Of a stretch of 39,349 bases of DNA, positions 27,370 through 36,492 are shown one piece after another. Source of the stretch: an uncultured Ectothiorhodospiraceae bacterium (GTDB lineage: Bacteria; Pseudomonadota; Gammaproteobacteria; S012-40); assembly GCA_945787125.1 (NCBI GenBank), contig CALZHW010000016.1, forward strand, positions 1 to 39,349. The letters run 5' to 3'. The position numbers and the translations under genes are program-made. Position 1 is the stretch's first letter. Every line of letters begins with the position of its first letter. The notes beneath the pieces are model-generated. The model was not told where the DNA came from and made no database searches. It saw nothing but the letters and a program-made list of their open reading frames with translations.

Positions 27370-28011
27370 ATGACCGATATAGTTAAAAATAGCGCTTTGG
27401 ATACTCAAATGAACCTGGTCCCTATGGTGGTTGAACAAACCGGCCGTGGTGAACGTGCCTTTGATATTTACTCCAGGTTATTGAAAGAACGCGTTATTTT
27501 CATGGTAGGACAGGTTGAAGACCACATGGCAAATTTAATTGTGGCACAATTGTTATTTCTTGAATCTGAAAACCCTGACAAAGATATTCATCTCTATATT
27601 AACTCGCCCGGCGGATCGGTCAGCGCAGGACTCTCAATTTACGACACCATGCAATTCATCAAACCTGATGTGAGCACACTTTGCATCGGTCAGGCAGCCA
27701 GTATGGGTGCATTTTTGCTCTGCGGTGGCGCACCAGGCAAACGACACAGCTTGGCTAATTCCCGCATGATGATTCATCAACCACTGGCTGGTTTTCAAGG
27801 CCAAGCGACCGACCTAGAAATTCATACCAATGAAATTTTGAAAACTCGAGAAACGCTTAATTCGATTATGGCTCATCATACCGGCCAAAAAATGGACACT
27901 ATAAAACAAGATACCGATCGAGATTTCTTTATGGATGGAGATGCCGCCGCAAAGTATGGTCTAATTGATTCCGTATTGAAAAAACGCGGTGAAGCAGTAA
28001 GTATCATTTAA
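27370..28011 (+). CDS. clpP: ATP-dependent Clp protease proteolytic subunit
   Basis: A 213-residue serine peptidase. The catalytic triad falls at the same positions as in E. coli: Ser111 (GQAASMGAF), His136 (MMIHQP) and Asp185 (DTDRDFFM). The [11 protein letters not shown] segment is conserved. The N-terminal tail before [20 protein letters not shown] is presumably removed by self-processing. An AAGGA site precedes ATG 27370. Its stop codon TAA (28009-28011) directly abuts a 162-bp inverted-repeat element, so the insertion only just misses the gene. That insertion widens the gap to clpX, its ATPase partner, to about 370 bases. Confidence 0.98.
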   Translation: MTDIVKNSALDTQMNLVPMVVEQTGRGERAFDIYSRLLKERVIFMVGQVEDHMANLIVAQLLFLESENPDKDIHLYINSPGGSVSAGLSIYDTMQFIKPDVSTLCIGQAASMGAFLLCGGAPGKRHSLANSRMMIHQPLAGFQGQATDLEIHTNEILKTRETLNSIMAHHTGQKMDTIKQDTDRDFFMDGDAAAKYGLIDSVLKKRGEAVSII

Positions 28012-28173
28012 CCTAGAATAATCAGTTGGCGCGAATTTATAGTGTAAGATATTGGAGTACATAGCGAATTCAAGAATCGCGTGGTCGCCTTATTGGTGAT
28101 TAGCAGACTCTTGGATTTACTAGGTGCTTCAAGAGCTTGCGCTAGAAATCATGGTTCAACTGCTTAATCTAGG
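28012..28173 (+). mobile_element. 162-bp MITE-like element, copy 1 (CCTAGA-type ends)
   Basis: It begins CCTAGAATAATCAGTTG and ends CAACTGCTTAATCTAGG, imperfect terminal inverted repeats of 17 bp. Directly flanking it are TTTAA on the left (28007-28011, partly the clpP stop) and TTTAA on the right, a possible 5-bp target duplication. A second element of exactly the same length and orientation lies at 33209-33370. It contains only disrupted frames. The ends and 5-bp duplication resemble IS1380-family elements (ISEcp1 ends begin CCTAGATTC), so it may be a non-autonomous relative. This assignment is inference. Confidence 0.8.
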
Positions 28174-28200
28174 TTTAAATAAACTAGGCTATATTTGGCG

Positions 28201-28250
28201 TACATTTCTCACCACAGCGCGGCAATATTGCCACCTTGGTGAGAAATGTA
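28201..28250. repeat. 50-base nested palindrome between clpP and clpX
   Basis: TACATTTCTCACCA (28201-28214) and TGGTGAGAAATGTA (28237-28250) are perfect 14-bp inverted repeats. Between them lies a second perfect palindrome, GGCAATATTGCC (28221-28232). There is no T-run, so it is not a standard terminator. It could be an mRNA-stabilising or processing structure, or an inner part of a decayed mobile element. The rest of the gap to clpX (28251-28384) is AT-rich and shows no further structure. Confidence 0.75.
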
Positions 28251-28384
28251 AGCTAGACTCTGCTAACACAATATGATATTGATGTGACATTTGGCACAAA
28301 ACGTGAAAAATATTGTCATACAATTGCCTGCCTGCGACGATACATGCGCTGGGCAACACTGCGAAAATGTAAAGAGGTGCATAC

Positions 28385-29653
28385 ATGAGCGATGAAAACA
28401 AGAATGGTAACGGCGACAAACTGCTGTATTGTTCATTCTGCGGTAAAAGTCAGCACGAAGTCCGAAAGCTGATCGCTGGACCTTCAGTTTTCGTCTGTGA
28501 TGAATGCGTTGAGTTATGTAACGATATCATCCGCGAGGAAGTCCAGGACAAATCTCCTTCTGTTCACGGCAGCAAATTACCGACGCCGAAGGAAATCGAT
28601 CAAGTACTGGACGAATATGTCATTGGTCAAGAACGTGCGAAGAAAATACTTGCCGTTGCTGTCTACAATCACTACAAACGCCTCGATGCGGGCCTGAAAA
28701 AAGATGACGTCGAGTTATCGAAAAGTAACATATTATTACTCGGCCCCACCGGATCAGGTAAAACACTGCTTGCTGAAACGCTAGCACGTTTGCTGAATGT
28801 GCCGTTCACTATCGCCGACGCCACAACCTTAACGGAAGCGGGCTATGTTGGCGAAGATGTTGAAAACATCATTCAGAAGCTGTTACAAAAGTGTGATTAC
28901 GATGTAGACAAAGCCCAAACAGGCATCGTTTATATTGACGAAATCGACAAAATTTCACGCAAATCTGACAACCCATCCATAACCAGAGATGTGTCGGGAG
29001 AAGGCGTACAACAAGCGTTATTAAAATTGATTGAAGGTACCGTCGCCTCCGTGCCACCACAAGGTGGTCGAAAACATCCTCAGCAGGAATTTTTGCAAGT
29101 TAACACCGCAAATATTCTGTTTATTTGTGGCGGCGCATTCGCTGGATTGGACAATATAATCCGTGAACGAACGGAGAAAGGCGGAATTGGTTTTAGTGCT
29201 GAAGTCAAAAGCAAATCTAACACCAAAAAAACTGGCGAGCACTTGCGCAATATTGAGCCCGATGATCTCGTTAAATATGGCTTAATACCTGAATTCATTG
29301 GTCGTTTACCGGTTATCGCAACGCTTGACGAGTTAGATGAATCAGCCATGGTTCGAGTATTAACTGAACCGAAAAACGCGGTCACGAAACAATATAGCAA
29401 GCTGTTTGAACTCGAAAACACCGAGCTTGAATTTCGTGAAGAAGCGTTACATGCCATCGCTAAAAAAGCGATGAAACGCAAAACGGGCGCACGTGGCTTA
29501 CGTTCGATACTCGAAGAAGCGCTGCTGGATATCATGTATGAACTACCCTCCATGAATGATGTCAGCAAAGTCGTCATAGATGATGACACCATCAACAACA
29601 AAACTGATCCTTTGCTGATTTTCGAAAGCAAAGACAGAGCCGCATCAGACTGA
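28385..29653 (+). CDS. clpX: ATP-dependent Clp protease ATP-binding subunit
   Basis: A 422-residue AAA+ unfoldase that feeds substrates to ClpP. It has the N-terminal zinc-binding domain with C16, C19, C38 and C41 (YCSFCGK...VCDECVELC), Walker A GPTGSGKT (120-127), the pore loop GYVGEDVE, Walker B IVYIDEID (181-188), and the ClpP-docking IGF-type loop (IGF in [11 protein letters not shown]). AGAGGTG lies upstream of ATG 28385. A strong terminator follows. Because of the inserted element, clpX probably has its own promoter in addition to any read-through from tig-clpP. Confidence 0.98.
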   Translation: MSDENKNGNGDKLLYCSFCGKSQHEVRKLIAGPSVFVCDECVELCNDIIREEVQDKSPSVHGSKLPTPKEIDQVLDEYVIGQERAKKILAVAVYNHYKRLDAGLKKDDVELSKSNILLLGPTGSGKTLLAETLARLLNVPFTIADATTLTEAGYVGEDVENIIQKLLQKCDYDVDKAQTGIVYIDEIDKISRKSDNPSITRDVSGEGVQQALLKLIEGTVASVPPQGGRKHPQQEFLQVNTANILFICGGAFAGLDNIIRERTEKGGIGFSAEVKSKSNTKKTGEHLRNIEPDDLVKYGLIPEFIGRLPVIATLDELDESAMVRVLTEPKNAVTKQYSKLFELENTELEFREEALHAIAKKAMKRKTGARGLRSILEEALLDIMYELPSMNDVSKVVIDDDTINNKTDPLLIFESKDRAASD

Positions 29654-29675
29654 TAGTTCACCATTACATAAACAA

Positions 29676-29702
29676 AAAAACACGCAATTCGCGTGTTTTT
29701 TT
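29676..29702. terminator. intrinsic terminator after clpX
   Basis: The stem CACGC (29681-29685) / GCGTG (29691-29695) is extended by an A-run on the left and a seven-base T-run on the right. It is symmetric, so it could work in both directions, but only clpX needs it. Confidence 0.9.
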
Positions 29703-29719
29703 GTTTACGCTATTCTGCC

Positions 29720-29748
29720 CTTGAAAAAAACTTGTTTACACCCAATAT
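29720..29748 (+). promoter_or_regulatory. heat-shock (sigma-32-type) promoter for lon
   Basis: CTTGAAA (29720-29726) and CCCAATAT (29741-29748), 14 bases apart, closely match the sigma-32 consensus (CTTGAAA, N13-15, CCCCATNT). It lies about 180 bases upstream of the lon start, directly after the clpX terminator. lon is a known sigma-32 target in E. coli. Confidence 0.7.
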
Positions 29749-29929
29749 TGTTAATATCATGAAGATATAACGGTTTTGACTGTGCAATCGTATCGCATAC
29801 CCATACCACCAGCTCAAACTGACTGGCTGATATATTGCAACATTAAATAAAAAAACGTATTCCAGAGAAGAATAAGAGCAATACACTCAGGAAGCTTCTT
29901 CCCAACTTACGATGTAACAGGAAAGATTT

Positions 29930-32362
29930 ATGGATCAAAACAAATCAAATACCGAAATAACCACCGCTGATGGCGCGTCAATACCCGTCTTGCCGTTACG
30001 CGATGTTGTCGTTTATCCGCATATGGTAATCCCTTTGTTTGTTGGAAGAGACAAATCCATCAAAGCGCTGGAAGCCGCTATGGAAGAAGACAAACAAATA
30101 TTATTGGTAGCGCAAAAAAGCGCAAGCCAGGATGACCCGGAAATCGATGACATTTATCAGGTCGGCACCATCTCTAGCATCTTGCAATTGCTTAAACTAC
30201 CCGATGGCACCGTAAAAGTTCTGGTAGAAGGCCTGCAGAGAGCAAAAGTTTCCAAGTTTTCTGACACCGGGGAATACTTCTCGGCCCAGATTGAAAACCT
30301 GCCACAAGAAGAGTTAGATGAGCGTGAAACCGAGGTATTAATGCGCTCTGTGCTGTCACAATTTGATCAATATGTGAAACTCAATAAAAAAATTCCGCCT
30401 GAAATTTTAACCTCACTGGCCGGTATTGATGAACCTGGCCGGTTGGCAGATACCATTGCCGCCCACATGTCACTGAAAATTGAAGAAAAGCAAAAAATTC
30501 TCGAAATTGAAGATATTCGGGAACGCTTTGAGCAATTAATGGGCATCATGGAATCAGAAATTGATTTACTAGAAGTTGAAAAACGCATCCGTGGCCGAGT
30601 TAAACGCCAAATGGAAAAAAGCCAGCGTGAATACTATTTGAATGAGCAAATGAAAGCGATTCAAAAAGAACTGGGTGATATGGATGAGGCACCTAACGAA
30701 ATCGAAGACCTGGCGAATAAAATTGAAGCCGCAGGCATGTCCACCGAAGCCAAGGAAAAAGCCGCCTCCGAACTCAACAAGCTGAAAATGATGTCACCCA
30801 TGTCTGCGGAAGCAACCGTCGTACGAAATTATATAGACTGGATGGTTTCTGTGCCGTGGAAAAAACGCACGAAAATCAAACATGACCTTACAGCAGCGGA
30901 AGAAGTATTGGAAGCCGATCATTACGGGCTGGACAAGGTTAAGGAACGCATTCTTGAATATCTTGCGGTACAAAAACGTGTCAAAAAACTCAAAGGCTCA
31001 GTACTCTGCCTGGTTGGCCCGCCGGGTGTTGGTAAAACCTCGTTAGGTCGATCGATTGCCAGAGCAACCAACCGCAAGTTTATCCGCATGTCGCTAGGAG
31101 GCGTGCGCGATGAAGCCGAAATACGCGGCCATAGACGAACCTACATAGGATCGATGCCAGGTAAGCTGGTGCAAAACATGTCAAAAGTGGGTGTCCGCAA
31201 TCCTTTGTTTTTGCTCGACGAAGTGGACAAAATGTCAATGGATTTTCGCGGTGACCCTTCCGCCGCACTGCTGGAAGTGCTAGATCCTGAACAAAACAAT
31301 ACATTTAACGATCATTACTTAGAAGTAGATTACGACCTGTCTGAAGTCATGTTTATTGCAACAGCTAACAGCTTGAATATCCCTGCTCCATTGCTTGACC
31401 GCATGGAAGTCATTCGGATTCCAGGTTACACCGAGGACGAGAAAGTCAATATCGCCAGCCGTTATTTAGTGCCTAAACAAATAACGAATAACGGTCTGAA
31501 CGAGAAAGAGATCGTATTCAACGAAGACGCTATACGCGACATCATTCGCTATTATACGCGGGAAGCCGGCGTGCGAAATCTCGATCGTGAAATATCCAAA
31601 GCCTGTCGTAAAGTCGTCAAAGAAATACTCGTCAATGACAAAACTACAAGCATCAACGTCGATTCGGAAAACCTGGAGAAATACCTCGGTGTTCGCCGCT
31701 TCCGTTTTGGCCGCGCAGAAGAACACGATCAAGTGGGTCAGGTAACAGGACTCGCCTGGACAGAAGTCGGTGGTGATCTGCTCACTATAGAAGCCGCCTT
31801 AATTCCTGGTAAGGGCAAAATGACAGTCACCGGTCAGTTAGGTGACGTAATGAAAGAATCAGTACAAGCAGCAACCACTGTAGTACGTGGTCGTGCTGAT
31901 ATATTAAATATCGATGACGATTTTTACGAAAAAAGGGATATTCACATTCACGTGCCTGAAGGCGCCATTCCAAAAGATGGACCCAGTGCCGGTGTCGCCA
32001 TGTGCACAGCATTAGTCTCCGTACTCACCAATATACCCGTCCGTTCCGATGTCGCCATGACGGGTGAGATTACCTTGCGCGGTGAAGTCCTGCCCATAGG
32101 TGGCCTGAAGGAAAAACTACTCGCGGCGCTGAGAGGCGGCATAACCACGGTACTGATTCCCGAAGAGAACCGACGTGATTTAGCCGATATACCACAAAAT
32201 GTACTCGATGCCATTGATATCAAGCCGGTAAAGTGGATTGACGAGGTATTAGAGATCGCTATGCAACATTTACCTGAACCTAAAAAAAATGCAGGCAGCA
32301 CCATAGTTAAAGACGAAAAAACCAAACCGGCTAAAACCAGGGGAACAACACTTAGGCACTAA
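29930..32362 (+). CDS. lon: ATP-dependent protease La
   Basis: An 810-residue cytoplasmic AAA+ serine protease that degrades damaged and regulatory proteins. The N-terminal substrate domain runs from about residue 18 to 215 ([27 protein letters not shown]) and is followed by a coiled coil. Walker A is GPPGVGKT (363-370), and [10 protein letters not shown] is Walker B. The C-terminal peptidase domain has the catalytic Ser686 ([10 protein letters not shown]) and Lys729 ([10 protein letters not shown]), matching the Ser679/Lys722 dyad of E. coli. The C-terminal tail is basic ([14 protein letters not shown]), slightly longer than usual. AGGA lies before ATG 29930. A sigma-32-type promoter and a terminator bracket the gene. 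Confidence 0.98.
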   Translation: MDQNKSNTEITTADGASIPVLPLRDVVVYPHMVIPLFVGRDKSIKALEAAMEEDKQILLVAQKSASQDDPEIDDIYQVGTISSILQLLKLPDGTVKVLVEGLQRAKVSKFSDTGEYFSAQIENLPQEELDERETEVLMRSVLSQFDQYVKLNKKIPPEILTSLAGIDEPGRLADTIAAHMSLKIEEKQKILEIEDIRERFEQLMGIMESEIDLLEVEKRIRGRVKRQMEKSQREYYLNEQMKAIQKELGDMDEAPNEIEDLANKIEAAGMSTEAKEKAASELNKLKMMSPMSAEATVVRNYIDWMVSVPWKKRTKIKHDLTAAEEVLEADHYGLDKVKERILEYLAVQKRVKKLKGSVLCLVGPPGVGKTSLGRSIARATNRKFIRMSLGGVRDEAEIRGHRRTYIGSMPGKLVQNMSKVGVRNPLFLLDEVDKMSMDFRGDPSAALLEVLDPEQNNTFNDHYLEVDYDLSEVMFIATANSLNIPAPLLDRMEVIRIPGYTEDEKVNIASRYLVPKQITNNGLNEKEIVFNEDAIRDIIRYYTREAGVRNLDREISKACRKVVKEILVNDKTTSINVDSENLEKYLGVRRFRFGRAEEHDQVGQVTGLAWTEVGGDLLTIEAALIPGKGKMTVTGQLGDVMKESVQAATTVVRGRADILNIDDDFYEKRDIHIHVPEGAIPKDGPSAGVAMCTALVSVLTNIPVRSDVAMTGEITLRGEVLPIGGLKEKLLAALRGGITTVLIPEENRRDLADIPQNVLDAIDIKPVKWIDEVLEIAMQHLPEPKKNAGSTIVKDEKTKPAKTRGTTLRH

Positions 32363-32390
32363 GTTGTGTAAAAAAATGTGACAATATATA

Positions 32391-32418
32391 AAAAGGGGGC
32401 ACACACCGCCCCTTTTTT
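32391..32418 (+). terminator. intrinsic terminator after lon
   Basis: AAAAGGGG-GC and GC-CCCTTTT pair around a short loop (ACACACC) and are followed by a T-run ending at 32418. It lies about 30 bases after the lon stop. Confidence 0.88.
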
Positions 32419-32550
32419 ATTTGACAAAATTTAGATCAGTATGTGTAACACTTTTTTGCTTACATTCACTATTTTTTAAACGACTAACACAACAAAATGT
32501 TCAAACTCTGCGCGTTAAAATTACTTTTAGCAAATTGCGTAAGTTGTTGC

Positions 32551-32579
32551 TTGCAAAGATCAAAGACTGCTGGTATAAA
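32551..32579 (+). promoter_or_regulatory. sigma-70 promoter for hupB
   Basis: TTGCAA (32551-32556) and TATAAA (32574-32579) are 17 bases apart, in the 310-base gap between lon and hupB. The hupB start is about 95 bases downstream. The rest of the gap (32419-32550) is AT-rich without other structure. Confidence 0.5.
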
Positions 32580-32672
32580 TGCGTCCCACTGAATTGATGA
32601 GGCGAATTAAGCGCAGCAATTCAGTCGTGAAATATTTAAATATTTGGACAGATAACCTGAAGGAGATACACA

Positions 32673-32945
32673 GTGAACAAAGCCGAACTCATTGATGCCA
32701 TAGCCGACTCTGCAGACTTGCCAAAGGCCTCAGCATCGCGTGCTTTAGAAGCTGTACTGGATACTGTCACCAACGCACTTAAAGACGGGGACCAAGTGTC
32801 TCTCGTTGGCTTTGGTACTTTTGCTGTAAAAGATCGTGCAGCAAGAACTGGCCGTAATCCCAAGACGGGAGAGCCAATTCAAATTGCCGCTGCAAAAGTT
32901 CCAGGATTTAAAGCTGGAAAAGCGTTAAAAGATGCCGTAAACTAG
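32673..32945 (+). CDS. hupB: DNA-binding protein HU-beta
   Basis: A 90-residue nucleoid protein that dimerises and bends DNA. It has the helical dimer core ([32 protein letters not shown]), the GFGTF turn (46-50) and the DNA-gripping arm with GRNPKTGE (60-67), whose Pro intercalates into DNA. Length is exact for HU. GTG 32673 is preceded by AAGGAG at a good distance. The position after lon is conserved across gammaproteobacteria. Confidence 0.97.
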   Translation: MNKAELIDAIADSADLPKASASRALEAVLDTVTNALKDGDQVSLVGFGTFAVKDRAARTGRNPKTGEPIQIAAAKVPGFKAGKALKDAVN

Positions 32946-32961
32946 CGGCCTTTAGAAAGTC

Positions 32962-33037
32962 GGGTGCTTAGCTCAGCTGGGAGAGCGTCGCCCTTACAAG
33001 GCGGATGTCGCAGGTTCGAGCCCTGCAGCACCCACCA
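32962..33037 (+). tRNA. tRNA-Val (anticodon UAC)
   Basis: A 76-base tRNA. Acceptor stem GGGTGCT/AGCACCC with encoded CCA, D-arm GCTC-AGCTGGGA-GAGC, anticodon arm TCGCC-CTTACAA-GGCGG (UAC) and T-arm GCAGG-TTCGAGC-CCTGC. It lies 16 bases after hupB and probably shares a transcript with the tRNA-Asp that follows. Confidence 0.97.
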
Positions 33038-33073
33038 AATTTAACATTTGGTATAGTTAAAAAAAGTTACACT

Positions 33074-33150
33074 GGAGCGGTAGTTCAGTTGGTTAGAATA
33101 CCGGCCTGTCACGCCGGGGGTCGCGGGTTCGAGTCCCGTCCGCTCCGCCA
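33074..33150 (+). tRNA. tRNA-Asp (anticodon GUC)
   Basis: A 77-base tRNA. Acceptor stem GGAGCGG/CCGCTCC with encoded CCA, anticodon arm CCGGC-CTGTCAC-GCCGG (GUC) and T-arm GCGGG-TTCGAGT-CCCGT. A 120-codon frame overlapping both tRNAs (33005-33364) includes the tell-tale VVQLVRIPACHAGGRGFESRPL and is not a protein. Confidence 0.97.
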
Positions 33151-33163
33151 ATATGCTAGACTG

Positions 33164-33199
33164 AAAGGGCAACTTATAGATACTATAGTTGCCCTTTTT
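33164..33199 (+). terminator. terminator of the tRNA unit
   Basis: AAAGGGCAACT (33164-33174) and AGTTGCCCTTT (33187-33197) form an 11-bp stem around an AT-rich loop and run into T residues. It ends the tRNA-Val/tRNA-Asp (and possibly hupB) transcript. Confidence 0.9.
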
Positions 33200-33208
33200 C
33201 ATTATCAA

Positions 33209-33370
33209 CCTAGAATAATCAGTTGGCGCGAATTTTTAGTGCAAGATATTGAAGTGCATAGTGAGTTCAAGAATTACGTGGTCACCTTATTGGTGATCAG
33301 CATATTTTTGAATTTGCTAGGTGCATCAAGAGCGTGTGCTAGAAATCGTGGCTCAACTGATTAATCTAGG
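33209..33370 (+). mobile_element. 162-bp MITE-like element, copy 2 (CCTAGA-type ends)
   Basis: Same length and orientation as 28012-28173 and very similar along its length. Its ends, CCTAGAATAATCAGTTG and CAACTGATTAATCTAGG, are 17-bp inverted repeats with one mismatch. Flanks are ATCAA on the left and TTTAA on the right, so no clear target duplication remains. It sits between the tRNA terminator and ppiD. Similarity to copy 1 seems to continue weakly past the right end (TTTAA-TAA and TTCTCAC---AGCGCG occur in both), hinting that the element was once larger. Confidence 0.8.
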
Positions 33371-33446
33371 TTTAACTAACCAGTCCGCACTTCTCACAAA
33401 AGCGCGAAGGTATCGTGCAGGGAATTGCGTCTACTCAGGGGAACAT

Positions 33447-35342
33447 ATGCTCCAGGTCATTCGTGATAACGCACAAGGTTTTTTTGCATGGTTAATCATT
33501 GGCGCCATCGTCCTAGCCATGGGACTCTTCGGCTTAAGCTCCTACTTTGACGATACAGAAGAAGCTTTTCAAGCCGCCTTAGTCAACGGCGAAAAAGTCA
33601 CAGTTCGCGACTACCAATTTGCCTACGCTGCCGAACGAAACAGAATGCGGCAAATGTTCGGCGAAAACTTTGACCCGGACATCTTCGATAACCAGATAAA
33701 AAACTCCGCACTAGATAACGTCATTGACAATGCCCTGCTTATTCAAAAAGCAACGCAAGACGGCCTATTTATATCAGATGATCAATTAGCACAACAGATT
33801 CATTCCTTCAGTGCATTCCAGGAAGATGGCACATTTTCCAAAGCACGCTACCAGCTACAGCTAGACCAAGGCAATCAAACTATCTCCGGTTTTGAATATC
33901 GTTTTCGCCGCGGCCTGATAGCAGATCAGTTTGTTAACGGCATTATCAATACCAGCTTTGCTACCCAGGAAGATATTGCCTTAACTTACCACTTGCGCGA
34001 ACAGCAAAGAGAGCTAGCTTACCTCACCATTCCACGGTCAAAATTTAAAGATCAAGTCAGCGTCACAGAGGAAGAAATTTTAAGCCATTACGATGCTAAC
34101 AAAGATAAATATAAAACCGAAGAGCAACTCAAACTGCGTTACCTAGAACTGTCAGCCATTAGCTTGATGCCTAAAGTAGAAATTAATGAGACCGAGCTCG
34201 AAGATTTTTATAAAGAACAAAAAGACCGATTTATTGTACCGGAAGAACGTCGCGCAAGACACATACTGATTGAATTTGGTGATGACAAAACTAAAGCCGA
34301 AGAAAAAGCTAACGCCATCGCTGCTAAAGCTGCCGCTGGCGAAGATTTCGCTACACTCGCGCAAGAAAACACAGACGATATTGGCTCTAAAACTGAAGGT
34401 GGTGACTTAGGCTTTTTTGCTCGCGGTGTGATGGATGAGAATTTTGAAGACGCAACATTCTCCATGGAGCCTGGTGAAGTTTCTCCGGTTGTGCGCTCAT
34501 CATTTGGTTTTCACATCATCAAACTGGAAGAAATTAAACCGAGTACCGGCAAAGCTTTTTCTGAAGTTAAAGCAGAAATCGAAGCACAAGTACGCCGAGA
34601 AAAAGCGGATAAACTGTATTTCGATGAATCCGAACGACTTGCCAATCTTGCTTATGAAAATCCAGAGACACTGGAAGTTGCTGCTGAAGAATTAGGTCTG
34701 GAAATTAAAACCAGCCCTCTCATCAGCCGACGCGGCGGAGCGGGCATATTCGGTAACCGTAAAGTTATCGAAGCAGCCTTCAGTGACGAAGTCATTAAGG
34801 AAAATCAGAACAGCGCGGCTATTGAGACAAATAATAATGAAATGGTGGTCGTTCGTGTTGAAGAACACAAACTGGCAGAACCTCGCCCACTAGAGCAAGT
34901 AAAAGGTCAAATAAAAACACAATTGGAAAACGATAAAGCACTGGGTTTAGCGAAAGCTGAAGCCAAACTGTTTGAAGACAAGATTAACAACGGTGAATCA
35001 GTTACCGAGCTTGCCGCTGAAAAAGGACTAAGCTGGAATGAAAAGCAGTGGGTCGGACGAAACAATAGTGACATAGCCAGTGAAATCACCCAAGCGTTAT
35101 TCTCCATGCCCCGCAATAATGACAATATAACCAAAACCCAGGGTATTCCACTCAACAACGGCGACTACAGCTTACTGGCTTTCAGTGGGATAAAAGATGG
35201 TGATATTGCCAATATCACCGAAGAAGACAAAAAATCGATTGCTAATGGCATTGCGAATGCCAGCGGATCGGATTCATTTACCATTCTGCTGGAATCCATC
35301 AAAGCTGACGCTAAAATCGAGAAGTTCATGTCTAATCTATAA
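33447..35342 (+). CDS. ppiD: periplasmic folding chaperone/peptidyl-prolyl isomerase D
   Basis: A 631-residue inner-membrane-anchored periplasmic chaperone that assists proteins leaving the Sec translocon. The N-terminal anchor is residues about 12-32 (FFAWLIIGAIVLAMGLFGLSS), followed by a SurA-type helical region and one parvulin (PPIC) domain at about 269-363 (RRARHILIEFGDD...GGDLGFFARGVMDENFEDATFSMEPGEVSPVVRSSFGFHIIKL). I place the start at ATG 33447 because AGGGG lies just upstream and the anchor begins there; a longer frame from GTG 33321 would read through the mobile element. The order hupB-tRNAs-ppiD is typical apart from the insertion. A strong terminator follows. Confidence 0.95.
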   Translation: MLQVIRDNAQGFFAWLIIGAIVLAMGLFGLSSYFDDTEEAFQAALVNGEKVTVRDYQFAYAAERNRMRQMFGENFDPDIFDNQIKNSALDNVIDNALLIQKATQDGLFISDDQLAQQIHSFSAFQEDGTFSKARYQLQLDQGNQTISGFEYRFRRGLIADQFVNGIINTSFATQEDIALTYHLREQQRELAYLTIPRSKFKDQVSVTEEEILSHYDANKDKYKTEEQLKLRYLELSAISLMPKVEINETELEDFYKEQKDRFIVPEERRARHILIEFGDDKTKAEEKANAIAAKAAAGEDFATLAQENTDDIGSKTEGGDLGFFARGVMDENFEDATFSMEPGEVSPVVRSSFGFHIIKLEEIKPSTGKAFSEVKAEIEAQVRREKADKLYFDESERLANLAYENPETLEVAAEELGLEIKTSPLISRRGGAGIFGNRKVIEAAFSDEVIKENQNSAAIETNNNEMVVVRVEEHKLAEPRPLEQVKGQIKTQLENDKALGLAKAEAKLFEDKINNGESVTELAAEKGLSWNEKQWVGRNNSDIASEITQALFSMPRNNDNITKTQGIPLNNGDYSLLAFSGIKDGDIANITEEDKKSIANGIANASGSDSFTILLESIKADAKIEKFMSNL

Positions 35343-35363
35343 ATCCGCAAGTCAATATTGAGT

Positions 35364-35396
35364 AAAAAAAAACGGCACATCAGTGCCGTTTTTTTT
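35364..35396. terminator. bidirectional intrinsic terminator after ppiD
   Basis: The stem CGGCAC (35373-35378) / GTGCCG (35383-35388) with loop ATCA is flanked by a run of A on the left and eight T on the right. It lies about 25 bases after the ppiD stop. Confidence 0.93.
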
Positions 35397-35404
35397 ACTA
35401 TAAG

Positions 35405-35604
35405 TTATAACTCACAATCGAAGTTCAAAATTGCAAAAGTGCCGCCTTCCAGCACCCGTAGTGGCAAGGCCTTACCGAGAGACGCCGTAAATACGTCCCT
35501 GTAGGCTTGACGGCAGCATCCATGCTGCCAACACTCTCTATAAGGCCTTGCCACTACGAGCGCTGATTACGAGCAATCGTTTAAACGCCGATTATGAGTT
35601 ACAA
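35405..35604 (+). repeat. dispersed inverted-repeat element, copy 2 (full length)
   Basis: The outer ends are TTATAACTCACAATCG and CGATTATGAGTTACAA, 16-bp inverted repeats with three mismatches. Nested inside (35457-35558) is a second pair, CGTAGTGGCAAGGCCTTAC and TAAGGCCTTGCCACTACG. The centre holds GACGGCAGCATCCATGCTGCC. Copy 1 near the window start (481-647) is in the opposite orientation and lacks one outer arm. There is no coding frame. It lies between ppiD and the convergent MipA/OmpV-type gene. Confidence 0.8.
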
Positions 35605-35624
35605 CATCACTATGTAGACAATCA

Positions 35625-36467
35625 TCAATCAACAACACGTGTATCTGATTTACTAAATATCCATGCTACAGTAACACCAAAAATTAGATAATTTTTACTG
35701 GTAACTAACGGGCTTTTTTCGAATTCAGCTGCAGATATATCATCGTAACGCAGCATAGCGCCAACCCAATAATCTTTAAATCTGGCTGTTGCCGTTAACG
35801 TCATTCGACTGCCACTGTAGCCAGAATTTGCACCGTATTGCTCACGCAATGGCGTAGTATATTCTTGACTGACTTTATAAAAAAAATCATGATACTGGCT
35901 ATTAGAAAATATCGGGCCGATAGCCCAAGACAAACGCAAATTATTTTTTTCAGGGAAATATTTTACTAGATCTATATAGGGTGAAAAGCTCCAACCACGG
36001 TATTTTACAAGTGGGTCCCCAAAGGAATAGACAAACCGCCAAGGTAATCTTAACCAAACAAAAACAGGGCTCCCGCTTGCCTGCCATAAGTTATACTCCA
36101 GAGAAGGTCCTATTTCACCTATTGGTTCCAAACGTGGCATACCGGCTCGTGGACCGTTTTTATTTGATACCACAGGAACCTGACCGGCAATACTGAAATC
36201 CAATTTTAATCGCGGAGTCTCAGCAATTTTGCTTCGCACACCCTCTTCATCAACTTTGAGTCGGCTTCCACGATAGATAAAATAAGGGTAAGGAACCAAA
36301 AAATTAGCACGTTTAGTCGCACCACGATAAATCGCTGAATTGACATAACCCACTCCTAACCCTAACTCCCATAATGGCAAACTAGCTGAATAAACCGGTG
36401 AGCTGAAAATTATTGAATAAAGTAAAAATAATGCCCTGAAACAATGCTTGGAGATATTATTAAACAT
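35625..36467 (-). CDS. MipA/OmpV family outer-membrane protein
   Basis: A 280-residue exported protein with a signal peptide (residues 1-27, SSPVYSA-SL). The mature start WELGLGVGYVNSAIYRGATKRANFLVPYPYFIYRGSRLKVDEEGVRSKI is characteristic of MipA/OmpV. Alternating amphipathic strands continue to a C-terminal aromatic strand (YLIFGVTVAWIF), with a short polar tail after it. MipA in E. coli scaffolds the murein enzymes MltA and PBP1B; OmpV-type members also respond to osmolarity or antibiotics. Which role applies here is not visible. It is a single gene, flanked on both sides by repeat elements. Confidence 0.9.
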   Translation of the reverse strand: MFNNISKHCFRALFLLYSIIFSSPVYSASLPLWELGLGVGYVNSAIYRGATKRANFLVPYPYFIYRGSRLKVDEEGVRSKIAETPRLKLDFSIAGQVPVVSNKNGPRAGMPRLEPIGEIGPSLEYNLWQASGSPVFVWLRLPWRFVYSFGDPLVKYRGWSFSPYIDLVKYFPEKNNLRLSWAIGPIFSNSQYHDFFYKVSQEYTTPLREQYGANSGYSGSRMTLTATARFKDYWVGAMLRYDDISAAEFEKSPLVTSKNYLIFGVTVAWIFSKSDTRVVD

Positions 36468-36492
36468 CTTTAATTTTTAGTGGTCCAATAAT

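Noticed and set aside
33005..33364. 120-codon plus-strand frame over tRNA-Val/tRNA-Asp and the 162-bp element
   Set aside because: It contains VVQLVRIPACHAGGRGFESRPL, which is tRNA-Asp read as protein, and then runs through a non-coding repeat.
33321..33446. 42-codon N-terminal extension of ppiD
   Set aside because: The extension comes from the mobile element and its flank; ATG 33447 has a good Shine-Dalgarno site and starts directly before the membrane anchor.
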